Below, in pieces: positions 25,901 through 64,000 of a stretch of 64,000 nucleotides of DNA. The DNA lies in assembly GCA_030141605.1 (NCBI GenBank), contig JAQGDQ010000160.1, forward strand, positions 310,001-374,000, given 5' to 3'. Both the position numbers and the translations under genes were made by a program. The first letter of the stretch is position 1, and each line of letters opens with the position of its first letter. The notes under the pieces were generated by a model. That model ran no database searches and was not told where the DNA came from. It worked only from the letters and a program-made list of their open reading frames with translations. The stretch comes from Tubiluchus corallicola (Eukaryota; Priapulida; Priapulimorpha; Priapulimorphida; Tubiluchidae).

Positions 25901-26228
25901 AACACCACAGTGCACGCACTAGCAACCAACAAAAATGGGTGACCCAATTTATTGAAAACTATGCTCCACAACAAGCAAGCTAAATAATCGTGCATCGTTT
26001 CGGGTAAAAAAGAAAAAATGTCTTTGAAAACGCCAGTTAAAGAAAACTAACGTTGAAAACTTAAATGCCTTTTCATAAGACAAAACTTAGCAGCAAAAGC
26101 CACAATCTGTAAAACGTACGAAAAAAATTTCCGAATACAAAATTAAAGAAGTTTCTTACCAAAGCAAATAAATTTGTATGACAATCTTCCAAACTTGCAC
26201 CGTTTGTCGACAAGTTTGCTGAAGTCAT
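1810..26228 (-). CDS. MED13: MED13, Mediator kinase-module subunit 13 (5' part, 13 exons, runs off left edge)
   Basis: MED13 links the CDK8/cyclin C/MED12 kinase module to core Mediator in the nucleus and so controls RNA polymerase II transcription. The window holds residues 1-787 of a protein that is usually about 2,100-2,200 residues long; the C-terminal part is off the left edge. Exons from 5' to 3' join in frame: 26228-26160, 23932-23653, 13550-13457, 9876-9784, 7229-7084, 6571-6386, 5540-5308, 5116-4983, 4361-4251, 3979-3365, 3172-3034, 2743-2639, 1965-1810. Identity rests on N-terminal signatures: [82 protein letters not shown] and AQWDF. Residues 1 to about 310 form the Med13_N region; residues 449-654 are Pro/Ser/Thr-rich and look disordered. 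The start was chosen because [17 protein letters not shown] aligns with the family N-terminus. MED13L is the vertebrate paralogue; an invertebrate would carry one ancestral gene. Confidence 0.95.
2639..2743 (-). CDS. MED13: MED13 coding exon 12 (residues 701-735)
   Basis: Encodes [20 protein letters not shown] and [15 protein letters not shown], comparable to the family's VTELMVQCKKPLKV. Phase 0 at both ends; donor ATCAAG|GTAAGAG. Confidence 0.88.
3034..3172 (-). CDS. MED13: MED13 coding exon 11 (residues 654-700)
   Basis: Enters in phase 2, completing a Trp codon. It encodes [31 protein letters not shown] and SPVQRQDVQ. Acceptor TTTTGCAG, donor GTGCAG|GTATAGC. Confidence 0.88.
3365..3979 (-). 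CDS. MED13: MED13 coding exon 10, long disordered region (residues 449-654)
   Basis: At 615 nt this is the longest exon in the window. After [16 protein letters not shown] it encodes [10 protein letters not shown] and a long Pro/Ser/Thr-rich stretch, then [13 protein letters not shown]. The composition suggests an intrinsically disordered linker between the Med13_N region and later domains. Acceptor TACTTAG, donor GCTTG|GTAAGA. Confidence 0.92.
4251..4361 (-). CDS. MED13: MED13 coding exon 9 (residues 412-449)
   Basis: Encodes a Ser/Thr-rich linker then [19 protein letters not shown], matching the family's ASWDFVEATQRTNCSCLR. Acceptor ATTTGCAG, donor TGCAG|GTACGC. Confidence 0.93.
4983..5116 (-). 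CDS. MED13: MED13 coding exon 8 (residues 368-412)
   Basis: Encodes VIPNSTYRQ and [20 protein letters not shown], comparable to the family's DRVWQECNMNRAQNKRK. Acceptor TTTTTTCAG. The donor AAACG|GTATTT is a weak consensus. Ends in phase 2. Confidence 0.9.
5308..5540 (-). CDS. MED13: MED13 coding exon 7, includes TPPTSP motif (residues 290-367)
   Basis: Begins [14 protein letters not shown], then a Pro/Ser-rich stretch and [10 protein letters not shown]. The TPPTSP codons are 5361-5344 (first Thr is residue 350). The motif corresponds to the Fbw7 phosphodegron of vertebrate MED13/MED13L. A run of seven C bases encodes its prolines. Ends in phase 0 at ATAAAG|GTGAGC. Confidence 0.94.
6386..6571 (-). 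CDS. MED13: MED13 coding exon 6 (residues 228-290)
   Basis: Encodes [14 protein letters not shown], then [10 protein letters not shown] and RAVEVIV, in the order expected for MED13. Acceptor TTTGCAG, donor TGTTG|GTAAGTG, ends in phase 1. Confidence 0.95.
7084..7229 (-). CDS. MED13: MED13 coding exon 5 (residues 179-228)
   Basis: Encodes [20 protein letters not shown] and [11 protein letters not shown], the family's FFLHGDSNVCTSVE / ITLAQQS block. Acceptor TTTTCAG, donor ACAAG|GTAAAT. Confidence 0.95.
9077..9422. repeat. Fold-back (inverted-repeat) element in MED13 intron 4
   Basis: Two arms of about 79 bp, 9077-9155 and 9343-9422, are reverse complements with a few mismatches around a ~190-bp AT-rich loop. 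Both carry the perfect core AACTAATGCCTGGCCTAG or its complement, and flank it with AACTGCA(A/T). This is the shape of a fold-back MITE. No clear target-site duplication was identified. Confidence 0.75.
9784..9876 (-). CDS. MED13: MED13 coding exon 4 (residues 148-179)
   Basis: Encodes [19 protein letters not shown], matching the family's NRNFVRIGKWFV block. Acceptor TTTTTTTCAG, donor AGCAG|GTGAAT. The reading frame is fixed by phase 2 entry from exon 3. Confidence 0.94.
11719..12920. mobile_element. PIF/Harbinger-like non-autonomous element with internal duplication
   Basis: 28-bp terminal inverted repeats lie at 11719-11746 and 12893-12920. The left one begins AGCGCCATTTACCAGACA and the two differ at two positions. 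The trinucleotide TAA sits directly outside both ends (11716-11718, 12921-12923). A 3-bp TWA duplication is the PIF/Harbinger hallmark. No transposase is encoded, so it is non-autonomous. The interior contains a 475-bp direct duplication, described separately. It lies in the third intron of MED13. Confidence 0.8.
11726..12675. repeat. 475-bp tandem duplication, nearly identical copies
   Basis: Copy 1 is 11726-12200 and copy 2 is 12201-12675, head to tail. The only difference noticed is TTAACACTAT versus TTAACGCTAT. Both copies carry the same 60-codon chance ORF. The sequence TTTAC begins each copy and also follows the second (12676-12680), a five-base microhomology at the junction. The near identity implies a recent duplication or an assembly effect. 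Confidence 0.93.
13457..13550 (-). CDS. MED13: MED13 coding exon 3 (residues 117-148)
   Basis: Encodes [20 protein letters not shown], a close match to the family core. The TTTTTCTAG acceptor was chosen; a second AG six bases downstream (ATCTAG) also keeps the frame and would drop two residues. Donor GAAAG|GTAATC. Confidence 0.94.
16451..16480. repeat. Perfect 11-bp hairpin
   Basis: CAAAGACAGTG (16451-16461) and its exact reverse complement (16470-16480) are separated by an 8-base loop. The stem is too short for a canonical microRNA precursor. Confidence 0.6.
16612..17640. repeat. Ancient diverged direct duplication
   Basis: Segments starting near 16612 and 17094 share words in the same order: CGTAAATATT(T/C)AACAG, then CCTTC(A/C)TTCAT with ATAAGTACATTT, then TGCCCAACA, then CAGTTTCA with AAAACACTAT and ACTTGGCA. 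The spacing is about 480 bp and divergence is high. Confidence 0.55.
19822..21244. mobile_element. Candidate DNA element with five copies of a GTTAGTAAYGTTAC motif
   Basis: The ends carry inverted AGGGCAATTCC (19822-19832, and its complement ending at 21244), followed inward by (A/G)C..TTA. Inside, the 14-base motif occurs in the same orientation at 19836, 20023, 20212, 20708 and 20871 with one to three changes. AGTG is found outside both ends, which could be the remnant of a target duplication. Repeated internal motifs resemble transposase-binding repeats. The superfamily is not recognised and no intact ORF of known type is present. Confidence 0.55.
22619..23427. mobile_element. Decayed hAT-like non-autonomous element
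   Basis: The left end TAGGGGTGAATTGAAC and the right end (reverse complement CAGGGATGCATC) resemble hAT terminal repeats. The subterminal sequence is rich in ACCGAAACCG words. The eight bases outside the two ends (CCCTAGAC, CCATGGAT) agree at five positions, as expected of an old 8-bp duplication. Confidence 0.45.
23653..23932 (-). CDS. MED13: MED13 coding exon 2 (residues 24-117)
   Basis: TTTTTCAG acceptor, AAAAG|GTAAGAA donor, ends in phase 1. It encodes [11 protein letters not shown], the [11 protein letters not shown] stretch and [17 protein letters not shown], all characteristic of the Med13_N region. It lies 10.1 kb from the next exon. Confidence 0.95.
24533..24584. repeat. 22-bp tandem repeat, about 2.4 copies
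   Basis: The unit TTTACATGAGTAGTTATCAA plus GA occurs at 24533-24554 and 24555-24576, then a partial third copy follows. It lies in MED13 intron 1. Confidence 0.8.
25543..25830 (+). mobile_element. Non-LTR retrotransposon 3' end fragment (plus orientation)
   Basis: A 76-codon frame ends in [16 protein letters not shown] and [15 protein letters not shown], the typical carboxy end of CR1/L2/Jockey-type reverse transcriptase ORFs. It is followed by a ~55-bp 3' tail ending AAGAGTGGCGGTAT. No catalytic part of the reverse transcriptase is present, so this is a 5'-truncated copy. It lies in MED13 intron 1, antisense to that gene. Confidence 0.7.
26160..26228 (-). CDS. MED13: MED13 coding exon 1 (residues 1-23)
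   Basis: Starts at ATG (26228-26226) and carries the family-typical [15 protein letters not shown]. It ends in phase 0 at a G|GTAAGAAAC donor. The 5' UTR extends into the shared promoter gap to the right. Confidence 0.93.
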
Positions 26229-26692
26229 TGTCACTCCATGGCACAACGGTTAGTTCAGTGATAATCCACTGCAACTAAACCCGTTAAAATACACATAAAT
26301 TGTCGTAATTTTAAACAAAACCAAAGAAATCCTCGAAAAATGGCGAAATAAACCGAGTAATGGCGACTGAAACAACAAGGCGGTAGTGTCTCTTCCTGTG
26401 ATTGGTTAATTGTAGGTCACGTGATTTTAAACCAATCACCATCTAAGTTACCTGCTAAAAATGTTCTTTCACAAAATAAAACAAAACGAAATGAAAAAAA
26501 TTGTTTAGTGTAGCAAACGAAATATTTTATACAAAAAATAATTTATGCATATTGTTTGCAACGCGGTATTTTTTAAGTTTATATTTTTATTTTATCTGTT
26601 AGTTGTTGACAGGTAAAAACAATATGTCAGCTCCCATTTGTAGTATTTTATGATTCCGTTTCATTACATTTTTGTGGTACAGCGTATTTAAC
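26229..26692. promoter_or_regulatory. Bidirectional promoter between MED13 and BLTP2
   Basis: The two start codons are 464 bp apart and diverge. The interval holds an inverted CCAAT (ATTGG, 26401-26405), an E-box CACGTG (26418-26423) inside GGTCACGTGATT, and a forward CCAAT (26432-26436). The CCAAT boxes are part of a perfect 10-bp inverted repeat, GTGATTGGTT (26398-26407) and AACCAATCAC (26430-26439), placed almost symmetrically around the E-box. An ETS-like CTTCCTG (26392-26398) and a YY1-like AAAAATGGCG (26336-26345) lie on the MED13 side. No TATA box at a convincing position was seen. Transcription starts are inferred, not seen. Confidence 0.75.
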
Positions 26693-59565
<32,873 letters not shown>

Positions 59566-60170
59566 ACCCAACAACACTATGTCGGATTATTTGTGGTATA
59601 GTGCAGTAGTAAGCTTTTACAGAAACTATAGTTTTTTAGCCAGTATGCCAAACTTGCACATTTTTGGCCACCTGTGTAACTGTCATTGTAATTATTGATG
59701 CATTTAATTAATTATCATATCAGTTTACCAGGATGCATTGAGAAAAATCGTTGGCCTAGGAATCTTGCAGTATGCTCTAAGATGGTTAGCTTTTTCTTTT
59801 CATAGGTTCTTTTTAACAGACCCAAATAAAACGAAGTTGAAATGAATGTAGGTGAATGAAACTAATAAATTTTTATTATAACATATTTATATAGGCAACT
59901 TTATACTATTTATGTTGTTACATTACGTTAAATATGGTTTATTATCACTATTAGTGTTCATAACCATTGCGTATGAGAGTTGAAGAAGAAAATGTATATA
60001 ATGCATTGTAAAGTTTATATAGGCAGATATGCAGTGCTTTTATAACAGAGCAAAGTTATTGGCATAATTTTTTATCAATACTCTAGCGAATGTAGACAGT
60101 GATTTTGTACACTTGCAAAATTTAATTTTTGTGTACACATCACATCGAGAAATAAAGTTATTTCGTGATA
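59566..60170 (+). other. Probable BLTP2 3' untranslated region with two poly(A) signals
   Basis: AATAAA occurs at 59825-59830 and at 60151-60156, the second followed by T/G-rich sequence. Which one is used cannot be decided from sequence. Confidence 0.55.
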
Positions 60171-62392
60171 TATATTTCATGTTTTAATTGCGTAATTTAC
60201 AGATTTAATTTTGGTCATGTCAGTCAATCTTTTTTTCATGCGAACCACTCAGGTAATAGAATTGATCGCTCATGATTAGCAGCCATATTATGGAATATTA
60301 GTAAACATAATGGCTTAAATCAGCAGCAGCAGTACAGACAATGAGATTTCCAGCTAGAATTTAATTGAGAGGCTACGATAACACACGATTACATCATATT
60401 TCTCTCAAACCATTCCATATTTTAATTAAAATAGTTGCGTCTGTAAATTTTCAAGTATAAATAGTTCAGGCGGAAAAAGTCTATTTGACAGCTAAAAATA
60501 TATCAATGTATTTCTATAGACTGGACAAAATACAATAAACATAAACTACTCAGAAATCCATGAATTTATTATAACTTGCAATACTTAGCATTTATAATAC
60601 TTACAAAATAGCATAGTTACGCTTAGTTATAGCAATACATAATTGAGCACGTATAAACAATGTATAATATGACTAATTGTGCTAAAATACTTGAAAATAT
60701 ATCTCTCGCATTTAACTCTCTATATCACAGCATATCAAGCGTGTATATTCTACTTTTGTTTCTGCAAATTACAGCATATTTTGATTTCTTACCACCTTTT
60801 CATGTTATTTATACAATTTAAACACCGGCATTAACTTATTCTGATCAACTAGAATTAGTTCGAAAAATTGAGTATTTATTATGTTAATATAATCAATGAA
60901 TACAATATACAGTAACATTTTTTAAAGTGAATATTAAATTATATTAACATAGAATATTATTAATAAATAACAATGTAGGTGTACAGAATTAGAAGAAACC
61001 TTGAGCTTCAGATACATTTAGGAGAAAGTATAATTTAATTATTGTTATACACGAATTGACCAACTTACGTAGTCAAAAACCTCATACACAAATAGTTTAC
61101 AAGAAAAATATAACATGCATAATATATAATTGGCACGCAAGTCAATATAAAATTACAACAAAACTTAACACCAAAGACTCTGTTTTCTTAATTAAGATTT
61201 TTAGGCCTAACTGCGTATGTAAGTTTAACCCTCTGACCCCAGAAATATTGAATGGTCACATGAATATGAGCAAAGAGGTATAATCACACCCTGCACAGAA
61301 ATACAGAAGAAACTGTTACACGTCCTTTGGTCACTAAGTCTACGCCATATCCTTGACTACTTTGCTGTGTGCTGCATTATAAGATGAAAACTATCAAGCA
61401 AAAAATTATAAGAAAATTGGCAGACGGCATGTTTTTTTAGTGAATTAGGCATCTAAGGCCTTATATAAGCCATTTTCAATTGGTAAATTTTAAAGCCAAT
61501 TAATACACACTATAAAAACATTTAGCATTAGTTTACTTTCTCATTGTTGTATATACTAAATAATGGAGAAGTCAATATGATGGTAATATCGGTGCTGAGG
61601 AAAAAATAAATCTCACAGTCTTGTAACTAATATTGTAATGATTGTAATGTACATACTGTCAAATAACATCTGTTTATAGTAGGCAGACAACCATTTAACC
61701 ACGAGGACAGGTACTGGCAGCTTCAAGGAAAAATCATGATATAAACAAGCTTGGGTGTTGGCGCAGCCCATTTCTGGTGGCTGAGGGTCAACGTGGGGTG
61801 AACGGAATAGATGAGTAATCAAGGTTGAGTCAAACTGTATGAGTACTGAACGAAGTTAAGAAGTGCTGAGCTTGGTCAATTAATGTGTAGTGAGCTTCGG
61901 GGAAAATACTGCCAGGTGGTTTTATCTGCCATGCTGCCCACAGTTACTTTATTGAAAACTCCATGTATACTGCATAGATGTGAATACAGATGTGAAGGCA
62001 CCTCTAACAATTCAGTGTTTCAAGTTAGAAAATTATTCTTGAGCCAACTTCTGGCCTCACCAGCTGTATCAAAATAGTTAAGCCCTGTCAGGTCCCAGTC
62101 TATAGACAGTTAAACCATAATAAAAAATAAAAGAAAAATGCTATATAACAGAGATCTGCCCTATAAGTAAAGGCCATTCACAATCCATCAACAATCAGAA
62201 TATAAGAACATACTTTATGAATAAATAAATATTAGCTTTACATAAAGTACTATAAGCTGATATATAAATTTTATAGGAGGTTAATGCGTAATAATTTACA
62301 AATAACAAGTGTCAGAGGCCACAGTTAATGAGAAACCGCAGTTTCAGAATTATCGTTTTGTTTGATACAACTTGCAGCGATATTTTGATATT
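60171..62392. other. Convergent interval: tetraspanin 3' untranslated region and spacer
   Basis: AT-rich, no coding exon recognised. Minus-strand AATAAA signals lie at 61953-61948, 60880-60875 and 60570-60565, so the tetraspanin 3' UTR may be about 0.45 to 1.8 kb. Confidence 0.45.
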
Positions 62393-62479
62393 TTACTTAT
62401 CTGAAGATAGCCTGGAATGTACTGAAACATCTCTCCGAAGTAGACACTGTATGATGCAAGCAAATAGTACTGAGAGAGC
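62393..62479 (-). CDS. Tetraspanin last exon, end of TM4 and C-terminal tail
   Basis: Encodes ALSVLFACIIQCLLRRDVS and VHSRLSSDK, then TAA at 62395-62393. Acceptor CTATTTTTAG. A second frame is open across part of it but has no tetraspanin features. Confidence 0.88.
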   Translation of the reverse strand, partial: ALSVLFACIIQCLLRRDVSVHSRLSSDK

Positions 62480-63968
62480 CTAAAAATAGACAATAATATG
62501 TATATTAGATTTAAAATTTTAGGCAACTAGCAAGCCTGCTTAGGAATAATTTGTTTCATCCAAATTATCATTGTCTTTGTCACTGTCATCATCATAATAA
62601 GACAGAAATTAGGCATTGGAAATGTACAGTTAAAGTATTATGCAAATGTAAATATTTAACTAATACAAGGCTATTTTTCAGTTAACACATTTTTGTCTGT
62701 TTGCACATCATTCGTGACAAGCAGGTATAAAAGATTAAACCATAAAAAGCCAATAATTTTGGATGCAAATTGAGCAGTGTAACTAACACTCAGCACCATG
62801 CGGATCGATTTCAAACCAAACTCCATAAAGTCCCATCAACGAAAACCAGCAACGGGTACTGTTAAGTTAGTTGCCAAACACAGTTTGAACACAAAAAAAA
62901 CATGCCTACAGGTGTCAATAAGCAAGCCATCTAGCAAACAAACTGCTCCTACTGCAGAGAAATTATTTTAAAATATTAAAATATTAAACAATACCCTTTG
63001 TGAATTTACTTTACTAAAATTCACCCCAAGTCTGTGTTGTGTGCTTTACATCTTTACATACTAAGTTATACTAAAATCATATGTTATGATGTGGGACAAG
63101 TATACATGGATCCTGAAGGGGAGGCATCCCCCAAAACTCTGATTTTAGAGGGACTTCAAATAGGCTTCCCACTCTCCAAAATGTGTGACAAATATTAGAA
63201 AAAATAAGCCTACTGCGGAGTCTATAAAATATATAGCAAGCTTAGGCTAGCGAGATATAAAACCTATATGCAAAGAAACTGATTCCAGCCCCATGCTCTG
63301 TGGTCAGTTTTTACGTGATTTGCACCCATGAAATATGATAATATTGATTAGATGACCATACTGAATCCATTGTTATACGAGTTACAAAATTTGGATTTGA
63401 GGGTTGCCATAAGATACAGATTTGGGAATTTTCAAATCCCACCAGTGTCTCAGAAATGGCTTAGTTAGCAGTAATAAACATACTTACGTGTAATACTGAT
63501 GAAGCTATTCCAAAATAAAATATTACTTCTAGGTACACTAGCAGAAGTTGATAAAGTGGTTCGGCACATCCCTGAAATGATTTACAGAATAAAATACTAT
63601 AAATAAGTACATCAGTTTTTCTGTAGACTAGCAAGAAACAGTTACATAAGTTATATATATATATATACACACTTACAACAAAGTAATAAAAAGAATTACA
63701 GTTCTTTGTGTCAAACTTGTGAATAAGAAAAGTGATTTGTTTGCATAATATAGCAATAGTTTGCCATATTCATAATGCCTAATGTGACCAACGTTCAAGA
63801 AGAACTTGATTTATTTGTGCTTGTAAACAATGCCTTGTAAAGTCAATTCATACATACCTGATTGAAATATAGTAATTCCCAGTGACTTTCTTCTTCGATA
63901 CAAGAATCTGGAATTGGTAGATGCAACTTAGCATAATCCGAGGTCTCATTGACACCGCAGCATTTCAA
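62393..63968 (-). CDS. Tetraspanin, 3' part (three exons, runs off right edge)
   Basis: Exons 63968-63858, 63571-63488 and 62479-62393 join in phase 0 and give 93 residues plus stop. Seen: LKCCGVNETSDY (the CCG motif of the large extracellular loop), PIPDSC (the PxSC cysteine), NQGCAEPLYQLL (the loop's last GC cysteine), then the fourth membrane segment (LLVYLEVIFYFGIASSVLH with ALSVLFACIIQCLL) and a short basic cytoplasmic tail ending SSDK. The four cysteines would make two disulfides. Tetraspanins organise membrane microdomains with integrins, Ig proteins and proteases. The first three membrane segments lie beyond the window, so the subfamily cannot be assigned. Confidence 0.9.
63488..63571 (-). 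CDS. Tetraspanin penultimate exon, GC motif and TM4
   Basis: 84 nt encoding GCAEPLYQLLLVYLEVIF, then YFGIASSVLH. Acceptor CATTTCAG, donor TTACAC|GTAAGTA, phase 0 throughout. Confidence 0.92.
63651..63672. repeat. Short (TA)n microsatellite in tetraspanin intron
   Basis: About eight TA units followed by CACAC. Confidence 0.85.
63858..63968 (-). CDS. Tetraspanin exon, CCG motif and PxSC of large loop
   Basis: 111 nt encoding LKCCGVNETSDYAKLHLPI and PDSCIEEESHWELLYFNQ. Acceptor ATTTAACAG, donor AATCAG|GTATGT. The spacing CCG to PDSC is short, as in compact four-cysteine loops. Confidence 0.92.
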
Positions 63969-64000
63969 CTGTTAAATGAAGAAAAAGATGGTGACATTCT

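Overview
This is a eukaryotic, animal nuclear window: AT-rich, with three multi-exon genes, GT-AG introns and many small DNA-transposon relics. Protein similarity (recalled, not searched) and the high intron density point to an intron-rich invertebrate. The recurrent TAGGCCT words would fit a marine deuterostome such as an ascidian, but the species cannot be fixed from the sequence.

Layout. (1) Positions 1810-26228, minus strand: the first 13 coding exons (787 codons) of MED13, the large subunit of the Mediator CDK8/kinase module. The gene runs off the left edge. (2) Positions 26229-26692: a 464-bp gap between two divergent start codons, with a symmetric CCAAT / E-box / CCAAT cluster. It is read as a shared bidirectional promoter. 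(3) Positions 26693-59565, plus strand: a complete 43-exon gene encoding 2189 residues. This is BLTP2 (KIAA0100 / Hobbit / Fmp27 family), an ER-anchored bridge-like lipid-transfer protein. All exon phases join without a break. One intron is GC-AG. (4) Positions 62393-63968, minus strand: the last three coding exons of a tetraspanin, convergent with BLTP2. The rest of that gene lies beyond the right edge.

The introns hold most of the other content. There is a PIF/Harbinger-like element with an internal 475-bp near-perfect tandem duplication, and a 288-bp hAT-like element with a perfect 8-bp target duplication. There is also a 1-kb pogo/mariner-like element beside a microsatellite, a decayed hAT-like element, and a 1.4-kb element with five copies of a 14-bp motif. 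Further items are a fold-back repeat, a diverged ~150-bp tandem array, and degraded non-LTR retrotransposon tails in opposite orientation on either side of the shared promoter. A ~54-bp block occurs in sense orientation in an intron of MED13 and in the last intron of BLTP2.

The three genes do not form a pathway: MED13 acts in nuclear transcription control, BLTP2 at ER-plasma membrane contacts and the tetraspanin in membranes. Only MED13 and BLTP2 are likely to share regulation, through the divergent promoter. No microbial operon, CRISPR array, rRNA or tRNA gene was seen.
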